A stretch of DNA of 64,000 nucleotides from Phycomyces blakesleeanus NRRL 1555(-) (lineage: Eukaryota; Mucoromycota; Mucoromycetes; Mucorales; Phycomycetaceae): positions 2,772,150-2,836,149 of the forward strand of contig NW_017265136.1 in the NCBI RefSeq assembly GCF_001638985.1, written 5' to 3'. The notes under the pieces are model-generated. The model made no database searches. It was not told the DNA's origin and worked only from the letters and a program-made list of their open reading frames with translations. Within the stretch, counting starts at the first letter, position 1. Each line of letters begins with the position of its first letter. The translations under genes and the position numbers were made by a program. Shown piece after piece: positions 11,535 through 23,169 of the stretch.

Positions 11535-13081
11535 TATGTATTATGTATTATGTATTATGTATGAATGAGATGTATGTATATATATATGTGTGTATATTTG
11601 ACAAATGAAAAAGGTCAAGATAGAGAAGGATGGATGATATGGATCCTTTTGATGTATGTATATAAATAAATAAATAAATAAATAAATAGATAAATAAAAA
11701 ATCAAGTAACAGTCAAATAACTCCGGGATAAACTTCTTTTCTCCCTCATTCCCTCCCTCCCTCTCTCCTTCTCTCGCTCTTGTGATTTTGAAAATCTAAA
11801 TCTGCCAATCACAAGTCTCTGTAACTCTAATAAGATATATATATTACAAGATGTATTTGAGTGCCCTTGAGTGCTTTGAATATTGTTAAAGAAGAGTAAG
11901 AAACATTCCCACTAAAATCTCTTGCATATTCAAAAGTCCCTTTTTTTCTCTCTCTCTCTCTCTTTATTATAATTTGGGTTTCAAATCACACTACTTTTTC
12001 CCACAATACACATCATTTGTATTTTACTCATAGCCTAGTAACAACAGAACTAATTTCTTCTTCTTCTTCCTCTTTAAGACTAGGCTAAATAATGTCCCGA
12101 GTAGCTATCTCCAGGGTTTAGAATCCATTCCCTTTAAAGAGAGAGAGAGAGAGAAGAAGAGGCGTAGTATATAATTATACTTTAGAATTGAAACGTTTGA
12201 AATTTTAGTTGTTGTTTTTGAATATAGAATATATAATATTATTATTACAATTATATATATATTCTCAGGGACCCTTTGACTTCTTCTTCTTTATCTTTAT
12301 CAACAAATAAATTAAATTGTGAATAAATTATATATAAAATGATACTAGAGAACTTTTTCCCTCTATAACCTCAAGTGTTTAGACTGTTGTGCACTCTTTT
12401 GTGACTCAAAAAGAAGTATAAGAAAATCACTTTTCCTTAGCCTTTTCCTTAGCCTTTCTCTTTGTCTTTCCCTTTTGTCTTTGCCTTTTTTGTTCTTCAT
12501 TTTTTGTTCTTTTAATAAAAATTACTCTAACCTGTTAAATGCTGTAAGATCATTATAGAATTATATATATATATATGCATATTATTCTCCTTATAGAATA
12601 ATAACCATTTTGATTTTTATATATAAATATGTATATATATTACGTCAAGGATAAAAAAGAAAATCAAAAAAAATTGGTAATTCTCCACAAACTTATACAC
12701 TACACAATATAGTAGTGGTATTTTATATTATATAATGATGATATTCCTGTGATCAACCGCCACTCACTTAACTACTCACTCAATGAAAGGGAAGCGCAGC
12801 TTGGATTAATTTTTTTTACTTTATATTTTATATATATATATATTATTGCCTTTATAATTTTATACATTTTTTTTGCATTTCTTTCTTTCTTTCTTTCTTT
12901 TTTCATCTTCTATATACATATACTACTTTATCCAACCCTACATTATCGCCCATTTTGTTAACTGGGTGTTTTTTTCTTTTGGCAGTGTAGATTTATTATA
13001 TTAAACATACACACACACAGAGTTAAATCCGTTATCACAAAACAAACAAGAACCGAAGACAAAAAAAGTCCAAAAAAGAAT
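11535..13081. other. Divergent intergenic between RPL9 and kinase
   Basis: Contains an ATGTATTATGTATT-type repeat just upstream of the RPL9 start (11533-11565), an AAAT repeat at 11662-11695, a strongly pyrimidine-rich strip (CTCCCTC-type, 11740-11780) that could be an RPL9 promoter element, and CT/GA dinucleotide runs at 11950-11965 and 12140-12155. No gene seen. Confidence 0.45.
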
Positions 13082-15175
13082 ATGCCTCCTAGTACCAGCA
13101 TACAGACAGAGATCTCTCCCGTCGATCCCTCCACTCTCTCGCCCTGGGACTTGGTGACCAACGATCAAAATAACAGTATATCCCATACAGACGGCCCAAT
13201 GCAACCCACAAACGGAACTCTTGATTGTCCTCTAGACAATCAGAAAGAACCCGAAACGCAAACGCAAACGCAACCAGAAGCAGGAGCAGTAGGAGGAGTA
13301 ATAAGAGCAAGAGGTGAAGTAGAAGGTGAACCAGTATGTCCTGCACTTTCTTCGTCTGTGTCTTCTAGTAAATACTCCAATACCCGAAGCAGCAGCCTCT
13401 CGTCAATCACAATCACCCAACAAACCCAACCCACAAACAAATCATCATCCTCTTCCACTCAAATCTCCGCAACTCCCGAGCACTCCTCCAGTACTCCTCC
13501 ACCTGTAACGATTACAAGAAAACACAGTAGATTAGCCAATCTTTTCCACGGAACCCACAGACATAACAACAGCAACAGCAGCATCAACAATAACCATAGC
13601 AACGTTGGTGGTGCTAGTGGTGCTAGTGGCGGTCATCACAGATCGGGTCTCAAAATGACGCCCATTGATGGTACACAGTCTGATCCGAATCAAAACTCTC
13701 CAAATCAACAACAGTCAATCGCAAATCCTAAAAAAACTCCGGATCCGATTATTAGTAGACGCAGTTCAGGATCTCTATTCAATCTAGAGCGACGATCAAG
13801 CAGTGCAAGTGCAAGTGGAAGTGCAACCTCAAGCCTGAGATCCCACAGCAACGGCACCGAACACAGCTCAAGCTCACACAAACTGAGTCGGTCCCTGGGA
13901 AGCCTTTTGATCAATCCTACAACATGGAAAAAGCGTCTCCATGGTGGTAGCCATGGCAATTCTGGTCACACAACCATAAACGGAGTCAGGGTTCCACTCC
14001 TCCAAGAAAAGTACGGAGTCTACATCAAACAAGATCGTCGTCACCAAGCAACAGCAGCCGCAATCAAGGACAGTGGTGCGACGTCTCGAAACAACATCGC
14101 CAGTGGCGCAACCGCTGTCATACGGCTCGTCAAACACCCCGACACCAATGTTGTCTTGGCCGTCAAGGAGTTCAAAAAGAAGGACAAGACTGAGAATGAA
14201 CGCGACTACATGAAACGTATGCAGAACGAGTTCATCATCAGCAAAACAGCCTCGGGCCACACAAATATTGTTACCACAATTGATCTAGTCCTTGACGAAC
14301 AAGATCATTGGTGTACTGTAATGGAATACGTAAGTGTATATACATTGTTTTCTTTCTTTTTGAATATATACACACACATATATATTTGGGCTATGTATTA
14401 TATATTGATTTATTAATTTTTTTATCTTTTGTAACAGTGCCAAGGCGGTGACGCATTTAGCCTAATGACACAAGAGCACAGCCGCATGTCTCTAGACGAT
14501 AATCTGTGTTTATTCAAACAGCTCTTACGGGGAATCAAGCACCTTCACGAGCTTGGAATTGTTCACCGCGACATCAAGCCCGAAAACCTGGTTCTGACAG
14601 CAGGAGGAACCCTCAAGATTGCAGACTTTGGAGTTGCTGATGTAGTCCAACGGCCGCTTGAAGAAAAGGCTCGCATGTGTTCCAAGTGGTGTGGCTCTGA
14701 GCCATTTTGGTCTCCAGAAGTCTGGGAACTGACGTCCGATGAGTCGGTCTATGATGGCAAGGCACTCGACATCTGGAGTGCCGCAATCACCTTTTACTGT
14801 ATTCGGACCAACGAACTGCTGTTCAGCTATGCGTTCTATCACCCAAGCAATCCTGTCAAACTTGTCGGCCCAGTCACGATTGGCTCACCTGCTGAGGTTG
14901 CTTCGCGAGCACAATGTATCGGTGACAAAGCCTATGGTCTCTATTGTGACCAGCGCAAGGCCGGCGGGCCTATCAACTGCGACATCTGGAAACATTGCTC
15001 CGAAGACGAACGCACCTGTCTCTCGGGCATGCTCGATCCTGATCCAAAGACACGCTGGACTGCTGAGGAGGCATTGGAGTCCAATCTGATGAAGAATTTT
15101 GAAACGTGTGTTGATGGAAAGTTTGCTAATGGTGCTCGTCATTATCATCAAGTATCAAAGTCACCAATTTTATAG
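13082..15175 (+). CDS. HAL/NPR-type serine/threonine protein kinase
   Basis: Two exons, 13082-14329 and 14438-15175; 661 aa. The first 310 residues are low-complexity Ser/Thr/Asn/Gln/Gly, typical of fungal HAL4/HAL5/NPR1 kinases that control nutrient and ion transporters (family knowledge). Kinase domain, about 330-645: Gly-rich area ASGATAVIRLVKH, catalytic Lys in VVLAVKEFKKKDK (about residue 360), IVHRDIKPENLVL catalytic loop (about 457), ADFGVAD, then CGSEPFWSPEVW as activation segment and APE equivalent, and LDPDPKTRWTAEEAL near the end. All catalytic residues are present, so it should be active. The intron lies after MEY in the hinge and is in phase. Exact orthology within the HAL group was not resolved. 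Confidence 0.93.
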
Positions 15176-17774
15176 ATTTTATATTGTATATTGTATATAT
15201 TTTTTATATATATTTTATTAAGAGAAGAAAGAATAATATTACTACTACTACTACTACTACTATTACTATTACTACTAATACTATCATTACTATTCCAATT
15301 ATCATAACCATTATCATAGCCATTATCATAACCATTATCATTATTATCATTAGCACATTTACTATCATTAATACTATTACTATTATTACTATTATTAATG
15401 TATAGTCCGTTTACAATATTGATTATTTCCTTTTATTTCGCAGTACACATACATATAAATATACATATACATATATAATTAATTTTAAGAAAGGAATATA
15501 TTATGCTGTTCGCCAGCGTAGAGTGCACCTTTTTTTTATAATAGACAATTTTTGAAAAGAAGACATTTTGTTGGCCTCCCTGCTTAAATATCGAAACTGC
15601 ATATTGTTTATAAGAATATTAAGATCCCATAAAGCTTTGTGCTTTTCTAATTTTACATATAAAAATTGCTTATTATAAAAAAAAAGTGTACCCTACACAT
15701 CAACTGTGCACAGACAAATCTGTGTAGATGAGATAAAGAAGAAAAACGGTCATATATATATATGTATATATGTATATATTTTACATTTTTGATAGCATCA
15801 TTTGACATGATTTTCTTAAAATTAAAATGGTTTAGTCAGTCGAGTAAGTGATTGTGTCTAAATAGACCCAAAAAATAAAATAAAAATAGGCTTATCTGTT
15901 TTCCAGTCTTCCAACCTTTTCTTTGTTGTTTCTTTTACTGTTTCTGATAACAATAGCCGGTTTTTCCTTTAAATGAACAGCTGACCTAGGGAATTTATAA
16001 CATTTTGTGTGGGTATTGTGTGCCGTACCACACAAATCCTCCAACCCAATTCAATCCAACTCTGTTGTGCTATATTAGACTAAACGAGCCGCAGTACAGT
16101 ATAGAAGCAGCAGGTATAAATATACCTATCATTCATCTAGATTCTACAATCCTTATTCCTAATCCTTTTATATATTTGTTGTAGCCTTTAGGATTTAGGT
16201 GTCACCAACAGATTTCAGGAATTAAATAAAATATTTCAATTCAATTCTAAATTTTCAAAAATAAACACACCTACTGTATATGTCTTATTTATTTATCTGT
16301 TTAATATAATATTATAAGACAGGGATTGTATAGCTTTTTTATCACATATATATAAACGCCCAATAATGAGGCACAAATATTAAAAAGAAAATCCTTTGCT
16401 TTTCAAATAAATAAATAGAAAATGGACATATATATATATACTTGGTTAATTGAGTTAATTATTAATGGTGAGGGATAAATATTGCTCTTTAAATAAATAT
16501 ATATCAATAAACCGGTTTGTATATATAGTTAGTAAGCAGTGACCTATAACCAGTAATAACGATATATATAAAAAAGGAGGCCAGGGTGGAGGACACCCGA
16601 GGATAAATTTATTGAACTATATCACTACAAAAAGGGGTAGTGTTTTAAATCATCAGAAGCCGTAATGTTATATTGATGGAATATCAGCAACAGCAAAAAT
16701 AACGAACAAAAAAAAATAGATTCATGTATAGAGAACATACTGAAATTATATCTAGACAATATGATTTTTACGGTAGACTGATGTAAATCTCTTATCTGAT
16801 CAAGTTGGTCCAGATTTCTAGTAAACATTGCTATGGTATATACACCAAAATTGAGTAGAGTAAAGTCCATAACCTCAATCAGACAATGCTCTCTGTTCAC
16901 TACTAACACTGGCAGATTAACAATATCAGGCACTGCCAAACATTATGCACGCCCACACTTTATGTTGCTATACTGTAATCTAACCATCGCACTACATGTA
17001 TTTGAATCGTAGCAAATACAAGCAAGAATAATTTTCTTAAAGTAAATACTACTCTCAAAGGATCTGAATTTATCCTCTCATCAAAGCCACTAACCCATAG
17101 CAAATTATAAATATCTCAATTGTGTGCGATTTGTGAATAATTGTTTACAGCATATTAAGATTTTTTTAAAGAGTCATTAACAGAAAGATCGTCGAACTTG
17201 GCTGCTTAATTAGCTTTCTTATTATTATAAGTAGTATCTTATTTTACAAAACCAAAAGATGCGACAGAAAGGGATCAGGCGGCTATAAGTTTATATTAAA
17301 ACATAATAGGAAAAACTAAACACAGCAATGGTATTATCATGTTACAGATTTTTCTCTATTAAAACCAAAGACGACGGCTATTCTCACCACCATCATTCTA
17401 AACTGGAACGAGAGTGTGAAGAGTTTACCATTATGACTTGGATGATAGTCTTATCAATTTCACAACACCATAAAAATCGACACCAAAAACCAATAACATT
17501 TTTTTTTTGTATTTTATCACCACTGTAAAATAATAATAATAAAATAACAGCCGTATAATAAAACTTCAGCACTCGCAAGCCATACACTATATTTCTCTAT
17601 ACCTGGAATGCCATATACAACCATTCTCATAACTGACTTTCAACTTTTGAGAACATATAATATCCATACTATCATGCTTCCAAGACATTCATCGATGCCA
17701 ATGACCCCATCCCATCCCATCATATTTCATGTCATTTTACCCCATCAGAAGTAACTTTCAAAGCTCACATTTTT
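15176..17774. other. AT-rich intergenic
   Basis: After the kinase 3' flank and its microsatellite there is no recognisable gene. On the minus strand at about 16740-16939 an open frame containing EHCLIEVMDFTLLNFGVYTI and LDQLDQIRDLHQSTVKIILS looks protein-like and may be a gene relict, but nothing around it completes it. Confidence 0.45.
15238..15410 (+). repeat. Degenerate ACT/ATC trinucleotide microsatellite
   Basis: About 170 bases of ACT, ATT and ATC triplets beginning about 60 bases after the kinase stop codon, in the probable 3' UTR. Interruptions are transitional (ACTACT to ATCATT to ATTACT), as in an old microsatellite. Confidence 0.85.
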
Positions 17775-18332
17775 AGTGTTTCTACTTGAGACCGAAACAA
17801 ATTGAGGAAATGTTTTAGATAAATCAAAATGTAATTGTAGACAGTATGTTTACCTTTTGTGGACAAACCGAGAATGAAATTTAGATAAAGAGAAATTAGT
17901 TCTTGAAAGTAGACATTGGTGTTTAGATATTTACTTGTAATTATATAACTGTCTCAAAGAGATTAATTGTTTACGTTACAGTGATGGAGTTGTTATTGTT
18001 ACTGTTATTGTTATTTCTGTGATGACTGTTGCTTGTTTGCTTGCTTTCATCAGATTTTTGGAAAGCCGTTGGTTAATGAGTTCCTCTCCAATTTGATAAA
18101 GCAATTGTCATAGTATTTTTGCAGCATTAATATATCACTGCCACAATGTATTACATGTTTTACAGGCCAGTACATTGTAACTACGAGTGTGATTAGCAGA
18201 TTCTAAATTTTTCGCTTGAAAATTGCTGCACGTCTTTGAGGTATTGTACACGTCTATTGTAACATCTACAAATCCCCCTTACCTCTCCCGTTTCTTCGAA
18301 TCTTTCACAAAATTCCTGTCACTCCATATCGG

Positions 18333-18590
18333 TTATTCTTTAGTCTCGCCAAGCCCTTCCTGAACATCCAGGCACTTTTTATGAGGTTTGATTCTATACA
18401 GAATTTGTAATTGAGGGTCTATAGGTATCCAAGGATTGCACAAGATTCGGTGGTATATTAGTGTTCTTTGATAATTTCTGTCGTTGACAAATTTGCACAC
18501 CAAGTACCAAAAGGTATGTTTGTAAACGGCCTTAGGTATTGAATTATGAGATGGTACCAATAAGTAACTGTTTATGAACATCGTTTCCAT
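18333..18590 (-). CDS. Hypothetical 85-aa open frame inside the long-TIR element
   Basis: Unrecognised protein, METMFINSYLLVPSHNSIPK at the start and KCLDVQEGLGETKE at the end. An exact copy exists in the other palindrome arm. Composition is protein-like but there is no domain, and no splice partner was identified. Confidence 0.25.
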   Translation of the reverse strand: METMFINSYLLVPSHNSIPKAVYKHTFWYLVCKFVNDRNYQRTLIYHRILCNPWIPIDPQLQILYRIKPHKKCLDVQEGLGETKE

Positions 18591-18683
18591 GGATATGATA
18601 TTACGGAGATCATTTGTGAAATCTCAATGTATTGTGACTCTCTTGTTTGCAGCTTTTGCAAAGAACCAATAAAGAATATGCGT

Positions 18684-18938
18684 TTAATTTTTTTCTTCCT
18701 TTAGCTTTACGTTTATCTTTTTTAAGATTCGAACTTTGACTTCTTTTGGCTCTACTAGATGCTCCAACCAATAATAACAGCAAGTAAAAAGAAAAAGAAA
18801 ACCATTATCATGAGAGATAGTTGTATAGAAAAGACAAGTTGAAAAATGTACTATTGCCAACTGAGGACTTTTTACAGAATATGCGTTTATAATACTTTGT
18901 AGTCGCATAACCTCTCTTTCTCCACAATCCTCACACAC
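18684..18938 (-). CDS. Hypothetical 84-aa open frame inside the long-TIR element
   Basis: Begins MCEDCGEREVMRLQSIINAY with a CxxC pair and ends in a Lys-rich tail. In another frame just downstream, a basic stretch ends LVLCKSCKQESHNTLRFHK before a stop, with a second CxxC. Together they might be pieces of one spliced, zinc-ribbon-like protein, but no consistent exon chain was found. Mirrored exactly in the right arm. Confidence 0.25.
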   Translation of the reverse strand: MCEDCGEREVMRLQSIINAYSVKSPQLAIVHFSTCLFYTTISHDNGFLFLFTCCYYWLEHLVEPKEVKVRILKKINVKLKEEKN

Positions 18939-19984
18939 TATATCTATACCAAAATGTACATGTCTATAAATGATACAGACTTATTCGAATCAATTACTAT
19001 CTTTTACCTTTAAAGCAATCATCAGCATTTTCTTAAAGGCTTCTTTTATTGATAATGTATAATTTCTTTTCGAGAATATTTTTTTTGAATATGTCACAAT
19101 AAAAGCAAAATGAAAAGAGATACCGATTAATATCAAAACACGTCCATCAATTTATACTATATCGTGCTAGATTCATTAAGAGCATCTGCACCGGTTACAT
19201 GTCGGACACCATTATATAAAGCGTAGTATTATAAATTGACGTTTGTGTCTTGAGTTTCTTTTTTCTTATATGCTTTGTTTAAACGAATACTGGTCTATAG
19301 GAATGAGCAGCAAAAAACCCCCCACAAGTTATGCTCACTGTGAACCTGATAATCTTCAAATTATTAGATTTATATTTTTAATGTATTTATAAAAGGCAAA
19401 TAAACAATAATATATATATATATATATTGTTAAAAAAAATAGGAATAAAATTACCAGTAAAGGAAGGACAACTTTAGATTGTTAAAAAGATCAAAGTTTC
19501 TTTTATAAAATAAAAACAGCTTGAGTATTTCTTTTTGACTAGTATTCAATCCTTGGTGAGGTTAATATATACTATATATATAATGTTCTCTGGAACCTTA
19601 CCTCTGCGCATGCTTTTAATAAACCTGAGTACATGTACAGGAATAAAAATACAAAATTCATACGTCTAGCCGCTTTCCAAAGGTCTGATAAAAGCAAGAA
19701 AACAAGCACTAATAACCACAGAAATAACAATTACAATAGTCATAACAATCCTGCCACTGTAATGCAAACAGCTTGTCTCTTTGAGACATTTAGACAACTA
19801 TAGGTAAGATGCCTGAATAACAATCTACTTGGAAAACTAATTTCTCTTCATCTAAACATTTCCAAATTTGTCTAAATCTCAATTAGAGACATTAAGAAGA
19901 TGACAAGCTGTTTTATTACTAGTATATGTCTGTGTTCTTTTATAGCTTTAAAATCATATCTATATTTTGTAAATAGGCAAGTAC

Positions 19985-20084
19985 NNNNNNNNNNNNNNNN
20001 NNNNNNNNNNNNNNNNNNNNNNNNNNNNNNNNNNNNNNNNNNNNNNNNNNNNNNNNNNNNNNNNNNNNNNNNNNNNNNNNNNNN
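19985..20084. other. Assembly gap (100 N)
   Basis: Exactly 100 N, a conventional placeholder size. The right arm has about 295 bases (21827-22121) at the mirrored place, so the true missing piece is probably about 295 bases if the palindrome is real. Confidence 0.97.
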
Positions 20085-20221
20085 ACATCCGGTGGATCAG
20101 CACAACACCGAGATGAAGGACGACTAAGCGTCAAAAAAAGAAGTTGGCGCAATGCCTTGAAACCCTCGGCCTCGTACTCAGAATCCTGGACACCACCAGA
20201 GCTCAGTCAGGGCCCCGCAGG

Positions 20222-20891
20222 TCACCCCGTTGGCTTGAACCTCGTTATATACAAAATAAGAACAAAGTAAAATGCTGAGATGTTTTGCTTTAACTTATGT
20301 TTTGGAACGATTACTCACCGATTAAGGAGTTCACCAAAGTACTTGCGCACTCTAATGAACTCGCCCGCTGGACCGCTATTTTTTTTTGGAAGAAAAATAT
20401 GCAGACAAAACACGTTAGCATCTTTTCATGTCAAGTTGGTAAGTAGTAAGCATGGAGATTAGCAGCAGATTTTTGCACACAAGAACAAGAGCAGGAGTGT
20501 TTTTTTAGGCTTCTAGATATTTCTTGCTGTCAGTCTATTGCAAATGACAAATAAAAAGTTAGATCTTGCTCAACATTAAGTGCATGAGGTTGGTAGCATT
20601 AGCCATTCACTCGTTTTCTTGAATCCGTAAGAGTTGAAAATATGGAGCGCCTCTTTAAAAAAGAAAAAGGCGAAAATATGTTCAGGTTAGCTTATGACAC
20701 CGAAAGAGAGGTATTTGAGCTGGCTTTAACATGCTGGTGGTCTTTACATTCGTTACTTACCTGGCGTAAACATAGGCTGGCCTAAAGGAAGGGAAATACA
20801 AATAAACAGACGCGTATGCCCTTGAAATAATTTTTCCTACGCCAATACAGGTGACATCATCATCTATTTGTGATGCAAGCATTCTCACCCA
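20222..20891 (-). CDS. Small spliced orphan gene near the palindrome axis (intact copy)
   Basis: Four exons (minus): 20761-20891, 20611-20652, 20319-20375 and 20222-20240. Every junction has GT-AG borders and all phases close to a stop after FKPTG, giving 82 codons from the first acceptor, or 79 aa from ATG at 20882. Key parts: MLASQIDDDVTCIGVGKIIS, RPAYVYARGAPYFQLLRIQE and GPAGEFIRVRKYFGELLNR. A further exon upstream is possible, since an acceptor (CACAG) precedes TGGGTGAGAATG, but only 116 bp of central spacer remain before the mirrored copy. Not recognised as any known family. The consistency of four exons supports real coding; expression is unknown. Confidence 0.5.
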
Positions 20892-20898
20892 CTGTGAG

Positions 20899-21014
20899 AG
20901 AATTTATTAGAGCAAAATAACCACTGCGGTAAAAAAAAAGGTGTGATTCAGAGGGCGATTCTGTAGAATACATGTGATTTTTTTTAAAATCACCCCCTGA
21001 AGTCCAACTTTTTT
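20899..21014. other. Central spacer of the palindrome
   Basis: About 116 bases with no mirror partner, between two divergently oriented copies of the small spliced gene. It contains an AAAAAAAAA run and a short internal inverted pair (GTGATTTTTTTTAAAATCAC at about 20972-20991). It would have to hold the promoters of both copies if they start at their ATG. Confidence 0.6.
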
Positions 21015-21021
21015 CTCATAG

Positions 21022-21689
21022 TGGCTAAGAATGCTTGCATCACAAATAGGAGATGATGTCATCTATATTGGCGTAGAAAAATATTTCAAGGGCATACGCG
21101 TCTGTTTATTCGTATTTCCCTTCCTTTAGGTCTGTCTACGTTTACGCCAGGTAAGTAACGAATGTAAAGACCACCAGCATGTTAAAGCCAGCTCAAATGT
21201 GTCCCGTTCGGCATCGTAAGCTAACTTGAACATATTTTCGCCTTTTTCTTTTTTAAAGAGGCGCTCCATATTTTCAACTCTTACGGATTCAAGAAAACGA
21301 GTGAATGGCTAATGCTACCAACCTCATGCACTTAATGTTGAGCAAGATCTAACTTTTTATTTGTCATTTGCAATAGACTGACAGCAAGAAATATCTAGAA
21401 GCCTAAAAAAACACTCCTGCTCTTGTTCTTGTGTGCAAAAATCTGCTGCTAATCTCCATGCTTACTACTTACCAACTTGACATGAAAAGATGCTAACGTG
21501 TTTTGTCTGCATATTTTTCTTCCAAAAAAAAATAGCGGTCCAGCGGGCGAGTTCATTAGAGTGCGCAAGTACTTTGGTGAACTCCTTAATCGGTGAGTAA
21601 TCGTTCCAAAACATAAGTTAAAGCAAAACATCTCAGCATTTTACTTTGTTCTTATTTTGTATATAACGAGGTTCAAGCCAACGGGGTGA
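21022..21689 (+). pseudogene. Frameshifted mirror copy of the small spliced orphan gene
   Basis: Matches the minus-strand copy at 20222-20891 exon by exon: 21022-21150, 21259-21300, 21536-21592 and 21671-21689. Exons 2-4 look identical to the other copy. Exon 1 is 129 rather than 131 bases: a net loss of two bases in the AAAAAT/ATTTC area (about 21076-21088) shifts the frame after MLASQIGDDVIYIGVEKYFK and leads to a stop at the former AGG. Exon 1 also carries several substitutions. Alternative splicing rescue is not excluded. Confidence 0.5.
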
Positions 21690-21725
21690 CCTGCGGGGCC
21701 CTGACTGAGCTCTGGTGGTGTCCAG

Positions 21726-22059
21726 GATTCTGAGTACGAGGCCGAGGGTTTCAAGGCATTGCGCCAACTTCTTTTTTTGACGCTTAGTCGTCCTTCATCT
21801 CGGTGTTGTGCTGATCCACCGGATGTCGTATAAGTGAGATGTTCCCAACTTCGTACTGTGTTTTTAGTTAGTTTTTTTTTCTCGTTGGGTCCGTTTTTTT
21901 TGCGTGTTTGTTTTTGCAGGTACGTACTTTTATATTTCTTTCTTTCTTTCTTTTTTTATTACAGCAGATTTTGAAGCACAAGAACAAGATGTGGAGCACC
22001 GATGGACTTTCCTGGATAGGCATTTAGGATTTACCGACTGGAATTATATAGATACTTAA
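21726..22059 (+). other. Coding-like segments between orphan gene and TIR element
   Basis: After an acceptor (GTCCAG) at 21725 there is an open frame DSEYEAEGFKALRQLL that ends at 21833 or leaves through a donor at 21828. After a polypyrimidine tract and acceptor (TTACAG) at 21964 two frames are open, one reading DFEAQEQDVEHRWTFLDRHL to a TAA at 22057-22059. These look like exons of a second small gene, but no phase-consistent chain was settled. In the left arm the second segment is hidden by the N gap. Confidence 0.3.
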
Positions 22060-23169
22060 TATTTACCTTCAATAAATAAATAAATAAATATAAACATTAT
22101 ATCCAAGCGTGTATTATCCTTGTACTTGCCTATTTACAAAATATAGATATGATTTTAAAGCTATAAAAGAACACAGACATATACTAGTAATAAAACAGCT
22201 TGTCATCTTCTTAATGTCTCTAATTGAGATTTAGACAAATTTGGAAATGTTTAGATGAAGAGAAATTAGTTTTCCAAGTAGATTGTTATTCAGGCATCTT
22301 ACCTATAGTTGTCTAAATGTCTCAAAGAGACAAGCTGTTTGCATTACAGTGGCAGGATTGTTATGACTATTGTAATTGTTATTTCTGTGGTTATTAGTGC
22401 TTGTTTTCTTGCTTTTATCAGACCTTTGGAAAGCGGCTAGACGTATGAATTTTGTATTTTTATTCCTGTACATGTACTCAGGTTTATTAAAAGCATGCGC
22501 AGAGGTAAGGTTCCAGAGAACATTATATATATAGTATATATTAACCTCACCAAGGATTGAATACTAGTCAAAAAGAAATACTCAAGCTGTTTTTATTTTA
22601 TAAAAGAAACTTTGATCTTTTTAACAATCTAAAGTTGTCCTTCCTTTACTGGTAATTTTATTCCTATTTTTTTTTTAACAATATATATATATATATATTA
22701 TTGTTTATTTGCCTTTTATAAATACATTAAAAATATAAATTTAATAATTTGAAGATTATCAGGTTCACAGTGAGCATAACTTGTGGGGGGTTTTTTGCTG
22801 CTCATTCCTATAGACCAGTATTCGTTTAAACAAAGCATATAAGAAAAAAGAAACTCAAGACACAAACGTCAATTTATAATACTACGCTTTATATAATGGT
22901 GTCCGACATGTAACCGGTGCAGATGCTCTTAATGAATCTAGCACGATATAGTATAAATTGATGGACGTGTTTTGATATTAATCGGTATCTCTTTTCATTT
23001 TGCTTTTATTGTGACATATTCAAAAAAAATATTCTCGAAAAGAAATTATACATTATCAATAAAAGAAGCCTTTAAGAAAATGCTGATGATTGCTTTAAAG
23101 GTAAAAGATAGTAATTGATTCGAATAAGTCTGTATCATTTATAGACATGTACATTTTGGTATAGATATA

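Larger units (their letters stand above)
17778..19892 (-). mobile_element. 2.1-kb element with long diverged terminal inverted repeats (left copy)
   Basis: The first about 290 bases (from GTTTCTACTTGAGACC) and the last about 210 bases, read in reverse complement (GTCTCTAATTGAGATT), are clearly related. Both contain GGAAATGTTTTAGAT or its variant, GAGAAATTAGTT, then GTCTCAAAGAGA, ATTACAGTG or GTTACAGTG, TTGTTATTTCTGTG and GGAAAGC, in the same order. This is the layout of a DNA transposon or foldback element with long TIRs. The interior has only short open frames, two on the minus strand, and no transposase was recognised, so it is probably non-autonomous. No target-site duplication was identified. 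The outer TIR end coincides with the palindrome border. Confidence 0.6.
17775..20898 (+). repeat. Left arm of a 6.56-kb near-palindrome
   Basis: The sequence is repeated in reverse complement in the right arm. Outside the gap, paired positions sum to about 42108 (for example 18333 pairs with 23775); inside the gap they sum to 41911, the difference being the unresolved bases in the N gap. Read by eye the arm is essentially identical to its partner from 17775 to about 20690; toward the centre the two arms differ clearly. The outer end is sharp: identity stops exactly at AGTGTTTCTAC (17775). Confidence 0.93.

Noticed and set aside
13240..13458. Long open frames on the minus strand inside the kinase first exon
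   Set aside because: Shadows of the Ser/Gln/Asn-rich coding strand; the kinase exon is clearly real.
20280..20462. 60-codon open frame on the plus strand, mirrored at 21449-21631 on the minus strand
   Set aside because: It is antisense to exon 3 and introns of the small spliced orphan gene, which explains the region better.
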